Translations under genes and position numbers: made by a program
Notes under the pieces: model-generated
Told to the model about the DNA's origin: nothing
The model's input: only the letters and a program-made list of their open reading frames with translations
Databases searched by the model: none
Origin: Stemphylium vesicarium
Lineage: Eukaryota; Ascomycota; Dothideomycetes; Pleosporales; Pleosporaceae
Direction: 5' to 3'
Assembly: GCA_004380135.1 (NCBI GenBank)
Contig: QXCR01000079.1
Span: forward strand, 62,001 to 126,000
Length of the DNA stretch: 64,000 nucleotides
Shown: positions 47,432 through 56,874 of the stretch, piece by piece
How positions within the stretch are numbered: the stretch's first letter is position 1
Layout: each line of letters opens with the position of its first letter

Positions 47432-48703
47432 TTAGTTGTTGTTGTTGCTGTTGTTGTTATTGATGCCGCCATTGCCGCCGTTCTGGCCCTGAGTAGCGGA
47501 CTGCTGACCGGCGGCGGCACCATTTCCAGCCTGCTGCTGTTGGTTACCGTTCCGAGCTTGAGCTTGGCCTTGCTGCTGACCCTGCTGCTGTCCCTGTTGG
47601 GCAGTCTGCTGTCCCTGCTGAGCGGTTTGCTGGCCTTGCTGTTGGCCCTGTTGGGCTGTCTGTTGCCCAGCTGCGGCTCCGGTACCCTGGGTTCCCTGAG
47701 CTCCTTGAGTTCCCTGAGTGCCCTGAGTTCCTTGGGCACCTTCCTGAGGAGTCTGAACACCAGTAGTCCCTTGTGGCGCTTGGCCGTTGGTGGGGGTAAT
47801 ACCAGCAGCTTGACCGTTCGCAGCAGTGCCAGTAGTACCAGTGGCAGCTCCGGCAGTGCCCTGAGCACCCTGGGCACCTTGAGTACCCGCATTGCCCTGG
47901 GTACCGACAGCACCGGCAGTGGCGCCGTTTTGAACCTGGCCGTTACCGGTTCCCTGTGCAAGGGATTGAGCAGCAGCGAAAGCGGCAGCAGGGCTACCTG
48001 CGGGCGCGCCTGGCTGGGTAGCGCCAGTTCCTTGAACACCGCCAGCAACACCGGTCTGATCGCAGACCGTAGGACGGACTGACTGTGTGGTAGAGCCAGT
48101 CGAGGCCATGTAGGCATCAATGTTGGGAAGAACGTTGACACAACGGTTCTGGTTGATCAAATCGATGTTGCCGGCGGCAGCCATACCCTGAACAGACATC
48201 TGCTGGAGCTTGTCGACGACATCTTGGAAAGAGCCGCCAGTAGCGAGAGTGCTGTTAGCAGCAATGACGTTGGGGTCCTGGCCGTTTGCAGCATCGATGA
48301 CTGCCTTATGGTTCAGCTCGTCGACTTCAGCGTTGAAGGCGACTGTTGCAGCCTGCTTGAACTGGACGTTGTTCTGGATGCTGGCGCCAGTGTTGAGGAA
48401 GTTGGAGACCATGGAAGTATCGGCCATCCAGTTGGAGACAGCAGTGGCAAGATCGTTAGCAGTAGGAGTCTGGCCGTTTTGAACACCGGCACCGAGACCG
48501 GTGGGGGTGTTGGCAGCGCCCTGAGTTCCCTGTTGTTGACCCTGTTGTTGCTGCTGGCCACCAGTCTGTGCTTGGCCGTTCTGGTTCTGGGTCTGCTGGC
48601 CATTTGTAGTAGCGCCGGTATTGGCATTACCGCCCTGGACCTGGGCGAAAGGAGCAGCGTAAGCTGCAGAGGTAAGGAGCGAGGCGATGAGAATGCACTT
48701 CAT
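47432..48703 (-). CDS. Secreted low-complexity Gln/Gly/Thr/Asn-rich protein
   Basis: A single exon of 423 aa. The signal peptide is MKCILIASLLTSAAYA. Residues about 20-80 are Gln/Gly/Asn-rich. A better-ordered helical core follows at about 82-216 with two Cys (188 and 214) that could form a disulfide. The remainder is a long Gly/Gln/Thr/Ala tract with collagen-like Gly-Thr-Gln triplets, then QQGQ repeats, and ends in an Asn run encoded by a GTT repeat. I do not recognise the core family. The composition suggests an extracellular, wall or matrix protein, and the Gln/Asn richness is prion-like. A long third-position-shifted open frame on the same strand is a shadow of the repeats. The start at 48703 is chosen because the signal peptide begins there. 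Confidence 0.82.
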   Translation of the reverse strand: MKCILIASLLTSAAYAAPFAQVQGGNANTGATTNGQQTQNQNGQAQTGGQQQQQGQQQGTQGAANTPTGLGAGVQNGQTPTANDLATAVSNWMADTSMVSNFLNTGASIQNNVQFKQAATVAFNAEVDELNHKAVIDAANGQDPNVIAANSTLATGGSFQDVVDKLQQMSVQGMAAAGNIDLINQNRCVNVLPNIDAYMASTGSTTQSVRPTVCDQTGVAGGVQGTGATQPGAPAGSPAAAFAAAQSLAQGTGNGQVQNGATAGAVGTQGNAGTQGAQGAQGTAGAATGTTGTAANGQAAGITPTNGQAPQGTTGVQTPQEGAQGTQGTQGTQGAQGTQGTGAAAGQQTAQQGQQQGQQTAQQGQQTAQQGQQQGQQQGQAQARNGNQQQQAGNGAAAGQQSATQGQNGGNGGINNNNSNNNN

Positions 48704-49815
48704 TTTGACTGTAGGATCGGATCTACCGATTTGATGATTGAAACTATAAAAATGTTGTTGAAAGAGAGTGAGAAATGCTGAAGATGAGAAAAAGAAGATA
48801 TTAGCCTGATAGCGATTGAGGAACCTGTCCGATGAGGTCTCAATGGGAGTCGGGACGTCTGCTATTTGTAGCACCTTTGCTACTCGATCGGATAGTCCTG
48901 CCGTGAATGCATGATAGCGCGCAAAGGCGGATGCATCGCAACAGTCTGGGGATGGAACAGACGGGACGCTACTGACTTGGCATCCTGTTAGAACGATAGC
49001 AAATTGCTTGATACGGCAGTTTCGAACCATACTGTTTGGTGCATCAGGCTCTCCCAGGGTCTTGAGGCAGTCCAAACAAGTGACTGTTGGGCGACGCCCC
49101 GGACAAAATCAACCTGTTTCGCCGGGTGCACCTTGCCTCACCTGAAGGAGGAATTAGTTAGTGGTGTTTGGCGTGCCGATGTCACTGTTTTGGCGGCGTC
49201 TGGGAATAGGTTTCGTAGGTCTTGGCGCGCGAAGCTTCAGCTGCTCGTGGCCGGGAGATCACCAGATCTTGTGTTGAATCTTAATTCCAAACGACCCACA
49301 TCCGTTCCGGATCGACATAAGCTAGCACCAGATTGCCAAAACCCAATGGCAAGCAGACGGCGAGAAGTCGCGCATTGCAGGCGTAGAGGCGCATGACAAT
49401 TGCAAAACGCACCGCCGATGCCATGTTTTGGCCGGCAGGAGCCAGTCAGATTTAAGTCGCGCTGTCTCAAGCAAAAACCAAGCCATTAGGACCAGAAACC
49501 TATTGCGACCTGTGTTGGAGAGTTGCGGGTAGGAGTAGCGCAGAAACGCCTAAGCACCTGCAGGCTGTGAGACACGCGCTAGTACGTGATAGTATGCGAC
49601 ACAGCATCGATTCGAGTATCAAGAGTAAAACAGCGAAAGCAAATGTGGTAAGCGCAGCGCCTGCGATCAAGATACTACCAAAATTCTGCGCTGACTATCA
49701 AGGTGGATGACAAAGCTGTGTGGTGTCAGTATTGGGACATGAGAAAACATTCGGCCTGCTGCGCTGCATGTAGCGACGACATTTTCATGGGCGCACTCTT
49801 GTACGCAATGATACC
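48704..49815. other. Intergenic region between secreted protein and acetyltransferase genes
   Basis: This carries the promoter of the secreted-protein gene at the left and the 3' flank of the acetyltransferase gene at the right. A 130-codon open frame on the plus strand at 49004-49396 has no protein-like features. No other gene is seen. Confidence 0.6.
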
Positions 49816-50522
49816 CTACGTGTTATTGTTTTGTGTAGGATCCATATCGGTCTCGATCTTCCGAATGAAGCGGGCAGGATTGCCTGCGACCACGGTGAAG
49901 TCGGGAACGCTCTTTGTGACGACGCTTCCAGCGCCAACGACGCTGCCTTTGCCGATAATGACTCCGGGCAGTATACAAACATTACCTGCTATCCAGCAGT
50001 CTTCTCCAATATGAATCTCCTTCCCAGTTTCAGGCCCTCGAGTGCCATTGCGAACAGCAGGATCGAGTGGATGGGTGCCTGAATAGAAGCTGACATTAGG
50101 GCCCACGAGTGTACGAGAGCCGATAGTGATCAGACAGGTGTCAACGAAGACAGAACTGAAGTTAATAAAAACATTCTCGCCAAGACGAACGTTGTAGCCG
50201 TAGTCCATAGCCAACGGTGGCTCGATCCACGGGTCATTTTCGAAGAGTTTATCGTCTTCCTCGGCTGTAGGCATTTGTGGTGGAAGAGGAGTTTTGTCTT
50301 GGATTATGCTGCATCAAAAATGTGAAAACAGGACATCGCAGTCATCAGAACATGTACATACTCTCGGAACAATTCGGTCAACTTCCTTCTTGGTGCCTCG
50401 CCTGCGTTGTTGTAGTGCGCGCAAGCTTGTTTGCATCTCGCTCGTTCCGCCACTAGTTCAGGAGTGAAGGCGTAGTAAAGCTCGCCACGAGCCATACGCT
50501 GCTTGTTTTCAGAGAGCTCCAT
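49816..50522 (-). CDS. Maltose/galactoside-type sugar O-acetyltransferase
   Basis: Two exons (50522..50362, 50308..49816) with a 53-nt intron give 217 aa. The first exon holds the maltose acetyltransferase N-terminal helices, with QRMARGELYYAFTPEL and RARCKQACAHYN. The second exon is a left-handed beta-helix of hexapeptide repeats. The catalytic His lies in FYSGTHPLDP. The C-terminal coil contains GAGSVVTKSVPDFTVVAGNPA. The enzyme moves acetyl from acetyl-CoA to a sugar hydroxyl and acts as a trimer in the cytosol. The physiological substrate in fungi is not settled. The gene diverges from Ste14 over 373 bp. Confidence 0.93.
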
Positions 50523-50895
50523 ATCCAGATTTCGTTGCTACCGACAAGTTGATTGTGGAGCTCGCGATGCTCGTGGCAGAAGTGGCGGGGTCCTCGAGCC
50601 TCGGTGCGCTAGTGCATTATGGGATTAGTACACGTGGCCCCCGTGGCCCTCGGCTTTTGACCCGTGGGCTGGCGACACGCGACTTTGGCGCCAATAGCAA
50701 AGGAATAGCCCTTCACATCTTGCTATTGTTCCGTATTGCTGCAGGTTGTCTGAATAGATTGCGATCGTATTGTCGTCTTTTCAGCCCGCTATAAAATTAT
50801 GTTCTGATTACCTAGGTAGCGTTGGTTGCGTCTCATTCAGCACCGAGAAGTTCTTGCGAACATCATCCTTTCCGATCTATCCACTCACCGCGATC
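50523..50895. promoter_or_regulatory. Divergent promoter region (acetyltransferase / Ste14)
   Basis: 373 bp between two divergent start codons. No clear regulatory motif was recognised, though GGCCCCCGTGGCCCTCGG near 50640 is locally GC-rich. Confidence 0.5.
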
Positions 50896-51802
50896 ATGGC
50901 TTCGAACGGCCGGCCCTCCTCGAATATCGACATATCCGCACCCAGCAACAAGGCGAACGGAAACAGACGATGGGCGCCTGAAATCGGGGAGAAGCTGCCC
51001 GCGAAAGAGGCTTCCGACATCCAGGCCAACGGTCCCAAGGCCCTTTCGTCAGAGTTCTTCCCTCATGGCAAGCGTTCGCTTTCAGGCATCGCTGTGCGAG
51101 CCTTTTGTCTAGGCTGTGCTCTTGTACTTGGTCTTGGCGGTGCTGCGCTTCTCGCATACCATGGCAGCCATCTCTGGAGACCTTGCCTATTCCTCAGCAC
51201 GCTCTCCCTTTTCCACTTCCTCGAGTTCTACACGACAGCGGCATACAATACCCCGGTCGCTTACATTGCCTCGTTCCTTCTTACCAACGGCGACCAATAC
51301 CGAATGGCCCATACTATGGCCTTTGCCGAGACGATTGTCACCTCGTACTTCTTCCCTGGCTACCAATCTTACGTCAACCCACCGTGGGTCATCGCATCGG
51401 GCATTATAATGATTGTTGTTGGACAGGCTGTTCGCAGTACGGCAATGATGCAGGCAGGCACCAACTTCAACCACATGGTACAATCTAGCAAGAACGATGG
51501 GCATGAGCTGGTAACACATGGCCTATACCATTATTTCCGCCATCCCTCGTATTTTGGTTTCTTCTGGTGGGGAATAGGATCGCAACTCATGCTGGGTAAC
51601 ACTGTTTGTTTCCTGGGATATACTGGCGTCTTGTGGTTCTTTTTCAAGAAACGTATTTTCCGTAAGTTACATAGGCAGTCGCGTGACAATATCAAGCACA
51701 TACTGATCTTTAGCAGACGAGGAGAAACACCTGCTGCAGTTCTTTGGAGGTGATTACAAGTCGTACAAGGCCCGGACTCGTGTATGGATACCTTTTATCT
51801 GA
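50896..51802 (+). CDS. STE14: Protein-S-isoprenylcysteine O-methyltransferase (ICMT)
   Basis: Two exons (50896..51661, 51717..51802) with a 55-nt intron give 283 aa. ICMT methylates the C-terminal prenylcysteine of CaaX proteins such as Ras and a-type mating pheromone at the ER membrane. A polar N-terminal tail of about 65 residues precedes several membrane helices. Family signatures are HFLEFYTTAAYN, RSTAMMQAGTNFNH, the RHPSYFGFFWWGIGSQ segment, and the C-terminal DEEKHLLQFFGGDYKSY-type segment formed across the splice (the first residue becomes His). The RHP and EE pair used for cofactor and substrate binding are present. The terminal exon is only 86 nt. Confidence 0.95.
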
Positions 51803-52546
51803 GCCTATGCCAGACATGTAGGCTGAATAAGTGCCTCCCGGTTGTTGATGCGACATGTCCACTCCCCGACGCTCACCCTTCACGTGCCACGATGAGCGAG
51901 TATGATGTATATATAAAGCTATATCTTGAACCTCATTTTCATTGTCATGCATATTTTATCAGTTTCCTTATTTTGAATTTCTGGTCGATTTAAAGAGTTA
52001 TTTCCTTCATGTCTGCTTGTTCACCTTTACCATTATCTCGCCATCGGCTGACTGCCAAGCGGTATGCGCCACAAATAGCAACAGCGACGTGCACGCTCTG
52101 GACCCCGTTTGCATATTTTGTCCATACGACGTCACCTCGACTTGGGTACGCCTGTGTTGATGCATCCCGACGAGTCTCATGTCCAGTAGCAGTGCCTCTA
52201 CTTCCATACGCAGTAGCAATGACAAGCTCTATACTGTTTGTTTAGACGCGTGCATCCGCGGTATCGAGGACTTTCCCGTCGACAGACGCGGTGGTGCGTG
52301 CAAAATCTCTCACCTACCCGCACCACTTCACCAGCTGATTGTTTTCTTTTAGCTACCCCAGCTCCATGCAACAACACCGGCACAGGATCGAGCGCCGAGA
52401 CAACTACAGTCACTGAGCAATTCTCGATCGCGCCTCTTCAGCTTGCACTATCATCATCTTCACTCCCTTCTCCTCCACTCTCACCCTCGCGTACTAGCTT
52501 GCATCAGCACACAAGCTCACCTCCGCTGCCGGTGCCCGTCGCAGTC
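51803..52546. other. Intergenic and probable 5' UTR of the RNA-binding-like gene
   Basis: Pyrimidine-rich toward the right end, with TCC/CTC runs just before the downstream start, as in a fungal 5' UTR. The frame of the next gene is open from 52238 but lacks an ATG before 52547. No other gene is seen. Confidence 0.6.
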
Positions 52547-54535
52547 ATGCAGAATTCCAGATACGCAGATGCCCCGCCAGCAACTCCGCGCGGAATGCCC
52601 CAGCAAGACTTCTCAAGTGCTCCGCGCGGAATGCCCCAGCAAGACTTCTCAAATGCTCCGCGCAACTCGGCAGCTGCTGCCCCTCCGTCAGCATCCAATG
52701 CTTGGGAATCGCAGAATGCACGCAGCAACCTCGCAGTTCAAACAGTGACCAGCGCGAGTACCGTTAAGTTGAAGAAGAATGCAGTCAAGATGTTTGGGCC
52801 CGCTGGACCAACTGCTACTCTGCCTGTAACTTCCGTGTCGCCTGCAGTACTCCTTCCCACTTCCGGGCCAGTCAAGCCAGGGGCTGAGACCGCCAAAGTG
52901 TACGTGATTCCTTGTGAACGGAACCCAAAGATCACTACTGATTCATTGTCTGTAGGGCCCTCTCCCAAAAGGAAAACGTCAAATCGAGCGATAATCCTGA
53001 ATCAATGGACGCTATGTTTGCACGTTTGAGCCATAGGGGCTCGGAGTCATCTGTTCGCGATCCTGACGGCCTTCCTGTATCTAGACCTGACAAGGAAATG
53101 TTCTCATTCGAGGATCCCTCAGGTATCGTGCAAGCCAAGCAGCTTGCCAGAAACAACACGGCGAAATCGGAGGCTAGTGCCGTTGCTGATACAATCATTG
53201 AGCAGAGCGATGCAGCTAAGAACAAGAAGTTGGCATCGACAGAGCAGGGAAAGCATCTGACGGAGGAGCTCAAGAGAAGGACACAGCTTCTCATGGAAGC
53301 CAAGGCCAGACATGCGACGGAAGAACGCCTGGGCATGGCGCAAGCTGATATCGAGCACGAGTACCTGGTTAGGGCCAGCGAGTATATCGACTTTCTTCAA
53401 TGTACCACGGGAACTACCGCGCATCTCATCCAGGTCGTTTCCAGGAAACTCCGCAGTACCTATGCCCTAGAATTGGAGACCAGCCGCGAGAACAGCGAAA
53501 TTATCAAAGCACGATTTGCGTTCGCGATTGCCAAGCACATCAACAAGGCGTTACGCGAAGACCAAAAAGCGCGTACAGCAGATTCCATCAAGCAGACACT
53601 GAAGGAGCTGGACGGTAACTTCCTCCAACTGTGCTCAAAACTTGTTCAAGACGACTACATCTCACTCGAGTCTCTGGATGACCTCGCTGGTCTAGTAAAA
53701 ACCATGCTCGATGTCCTCCCGAAGGCGGAGTCTACAATCGGTGCTTCCGTCACGAGTGCGCCCAGCCCCGAACCGCAGTCCAAGCAGGCTGTCGAGGGGA
53801 GCGAGCCGAATACCAAGGATCCAGTCGGCAGCAAGAAAGGCTGGCCGTCCCAGGAGAAACGAGAGAACCGTGAGTGAAAATAAGTAAGGCTGGAGTATAC
53901 ACTAACACCTTGTAGCGGCTTACCATCGCACGTGTATCCTGAAGGGCGTCGCCAATAACACAAGCATCAATCAATTGCAGGCACTAGTCTGGGGTGGCAG
54001 ACTCGAAGCTATTTCCAAGCCAGGGCCAGGTTCTTCCAACGCTCTCGTCAAGTTCCTCACGGCCGATGCCTGCGAGAAGTACCACAAGGCTACTGCGAAC
54101 GGTATTGAGGTCGCTGGTGACATGAAAAAGGCCGTTATATTTGTCGAGCTGGCTGAAGGCCCCAACTCCTCCAACGATGTCATTCAAAACTGCATTGAGG
54201 CTGGAGTCACACGCTGCGTGCGAGCTATCGGCGAGCATGACTATACCGACATAATGCTTTTGAAACTTGCTCGGGGCAAAGGTCAAGCCAACAAGCGTGA
54301 CGTGGACCGTATCAAACACGGGAAGACTTCACGTGACGTAAGTCCATTCCTGCCTTCGCGACAGTTCTTTACTAACGGATGGCAGCACACCTACGTCGAG
54401 TTCCGCTTCGCCAACATCTACCACGCTCTTAAATTCAAGCGCGAGCTTCTCGACAACGAGGACTGGGAACATTGCACCATCACGTATGCTCCTGATCCGT
54501 GCGAGCTTGCTGCTGGCGTTCACTACAAGGACTAG
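52547..54535 (+). CDS. RRM-like/coiled-coil protein, probable RNA-binding
   Basis: Four exons (52547..52899, 52956..53869, 53916..54337, 54386..54535) give 612 aa with all phases matching. The N-terminal part is Pro/Ala/Ser/Gln-rich and contains two copies of a 12-residue repeat, APRGMPQQDFSS/N. The middle (about 160-330) is Lys/Glu/Ala-rich and likely helical or coiled-coil. The C-terminal region, from RTCILKGVANNTSINQLQALVWGG, resembles an RNA-recognition fold with beta strands at CILKGV and NALVKFLT, and ends with a second strand-rich unit (HTYVEFRFANIYHALKFKREL). This pattern is seen in some fungal negative regulators of differentiation, but the assignment is tentative. The last intron is 48 nt, in phase and stop-free. 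Confidence 0.75.
52584..52663. repeat. 36-bp tandem repeat in coding sequence
   Basis: Two full 36-bp units (52584-52619 and 52620-52655) differ at one base (G to A, Ser to Asn), followed by 8 bp of a third. They encode the APRGMPQQDFS repeat. A multiple-of-three unit preserves the frame if copy number changes. Confidence 0.93.
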
Positions 54536-54975
54536 GATGAGAAGGATACTCGCACTGGCTTTCCACCTAGATGGCACGGTGTGCGTTAGGCTTCGAAAAT
54601 GGCTGTCACTAGCTACTATCTGATTGGCTAAGATGATCAGACCAGACATGTTCGGTCATACCTGAATAATGACAATACATGTCCATGGGATGAACACATT
54701 TTGAGAGCAATGCAGTGACTGAACTTGAATCCATGTGATTAAACGGGAATATTACGCTCCAGCTACTCATCAAAACAGACGAGGATGACTCTTTTCCTAC
54801 TAATACATTCCATAACACTCAAAAGTACATTTTGCCCAACAATGGAAGTCCATTCGATTGACACCTTTACAGCAGGTAAAGCCAATGATCCTTATAAACG
54901 CCTTGCTACCCCGTAACATTCCTGCAGCCGCTGTCGCAGTAGGCTGGTTGTGTTGTGCAGGCTCGTAGGAAGGTC
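54536..54975. other. Convergent 3' region
   Basis: 440 bp between facing stop codons of the RRM-like and INO80F-like genes. AT-rich and without any supported coding region. Confidence 0.6.
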
Positions 54976-55867
54976 CTACCGGTTCACAGCAGTGAAGCTC
55001 GCATCCGTCATCTCCGTGTCGCCGTTCTGTGGGGGAGGCGCAGATTCAGTCGAAGGCGCAGGAGGTTGCTGGGCAGCACCAGAGTATGCGCGTCGGCGGC
55101 CGCCCTCGTCCTCATTGCTTGCAGGCGTAGGGCGCTGGTCGTCGTATGCCGGGTCAAAGAACGGGCGCTGCGGCTGCGTCTGGGCTGGTTGCTGCTGCTG
55201 CGGCTGCAGGGAAGGAAGGGCATGTAGCGGAGGAAGCGAGGGCGGCGGTACGCCGTTGACAGCACTGATATGCGGACTTGTCGCAGCAGCTCCGTTGCCA
55301 CCAGCGCCGGTGGTACCAAAGTAGTTGCTCTGTTGTCGTCCTGGATCCGGGGTACTGTGCGCACTGCTCATGCCATGACCCATCTGGCCGATCGCTCCCA
55401 TCCTTCCTTCCGGCCCCAATCTCTCGCCCTCACCTCCCGCGGCACTGCCGGCGCCGCCACCGCTTCCCCCCAGGGGCGGCGTCCCCTTCCTGTTGTGACT
55501 CCGCTTGCTGCGCAGCGGCTTGTCGGTGGGTGTGGGCGGCGGACTGCTACTTCGGTCGCTGTCATCAACGTTGTATTCCATGTGCTTGTTGAGTTGCTCG
55601 AGCAGGAAAGCGCGCTCCAGACGCATCTTTTGGATTCCACGGTTCAGACGAGTTATGCGTAGGCGCGTGCCGTCATTGTTGTCTTCGATGTCGGTTATTC
55701 GACGCCGCAGGTCGATGCATTTGCGGTAGTAGGCGGACTCGACGGACGGCGGGAGGTCTTTGGAGGAGATTGCGCGGGATGCTGGGGGTGGGTGTTAGTA
55801 TGTTGCGCTGCTGGATGGAATGCGACGCGCTGGGTCGCGCAGGTAGGTTCTTACGTGGTTGTGGCAT
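54976..55867 (-). CDS. Probable INO80-complex coiled-coil subunit (INO80F/TFPT-like)
   Basis: Two exons (55867..55855, 55781..54976) give 272 aa. The first coding exon is only 13 nt and encodes MPQP plus one base, followed by a 73-nt intron. The conserved part is residues about 8-75: a helix with YYRKCIDLRRRITDIEDNND followed by RLRITRLNRGIQKMRLERAFLLEQLN. This basic coiled coil resembles the INO80F (TFPT) domain of the INO80 chromatin remodeller. The remainder is Ser/Pro/Gly/Gln-rich and disordered. No HMG box is present, which some fungal relatives carry. The family call rests on this one segment. The upstream region 55868-56874 has no competing gene. Confidence 0.7.
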
Positions 55868-56874
55868 CTTCGCGCTTGCAAAAGGGGTGTTTTATTTGTG
55901 GCGACGGGTGGTAAAACTGCGCTGGGGGATGATTGGGGGTATCGCGATGGGTTTTTGGCGCAATTTGGGGTTATGGGTTTGTTGGGTTGGGGCTGAGGGT
56001 TGGACGCGATCATGGAGCTCGAACCTCTGTGGGGCCGACGTTGTTCCGAATAGCTTCATCTCTTTTGGTGACAACGTCTTGGCGCTACCACCAAACTACC
56101 AAACATTTCTATCTGTCTGGGACTCAAACATAGCCTTTGCCATATGTATGCGCCACAATCACGCCAGTATTCTGTTGTTCACTGGACGTCGTCATGTCGT
56201 TCCTTCGTCACATGTGGCGTTCACATCTCTCACCACGTCGCTTCACTCGATGGTAGCAGTACCTGTCATCGGGAGCGCTCAGCTGCTGCTACTTCTGATC
56301 TTTTCCAGGGGTAAGATATCATACCGTCAAATGCTTCCACCGATCAGCTACATTGTGCTGCAGGATAGCCTCGTGATACAACAGTACGCCTCTACGAGAG
56401 GCCTGATCGTTGTCAGTGGTCAAGTAATACCCCGGTTCCTGTTGTGCAGTGATAATCTGGAAATTAGTGAGACCATGTCCACTGTTCATCATTTCTAATT
56501 TTGGCGGTTTGTCTTGACTTTGGAGTACGCCTGGAGACCCGTTGCGTACGGCTGACTTCCAGCCCCCACACCAGTAACATCCAACCATCCTGCCACTGGA
56601 AATTAAACGTGCTGCCCACGAATCATCTTATAACCCACAAGCACTGGAGGTTCGATATGTGGCGCGACAACTACATGTGGTATGCACAGCCACCAGTGCA
56701 AAAATGACTAGATACCTGGGGATATACGCAAACGCCAGAAACGTTTGTGTGAAACATCTCATGCCTGGCCTACCAATAGAAATTTATAAGTTCTTATTCC
56801 TTAAGCCTGTTACCGTATTTGGGCAGATACCTAATTACAGTCACTAAAGCGACAATCGATCAAGTCATCCTTTC
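55868..56874. other. Intergenic region
   Basis: About 1 kb with the INO80F-like promoter at the left. A G-rich stretch (about 55905-56000) gives a long plus-strand open frame that has no protein-like features. Confidence 0.6.

Noticed and set aside
47323..48141. 272-codon alternate frame over the Gln/Gly-rich gene
   Set aside because: It is a frame shadow of the in-phase repeats, lacks a signal peptide and starts inside the real gene.
49004..49396. 130-codon plus-strand frame upstream of the secreted-protein gene
   Set aside because: No domain, no signal peptide, no splice partner, and it lies in the expected promoter region.
55770..56498. 242-codon plus-strand frame
   Set aside because: It overlaps the INO80F-like 5' exons in antisense and its body comes from a G-rich intergenic stretch with no protein-like features.
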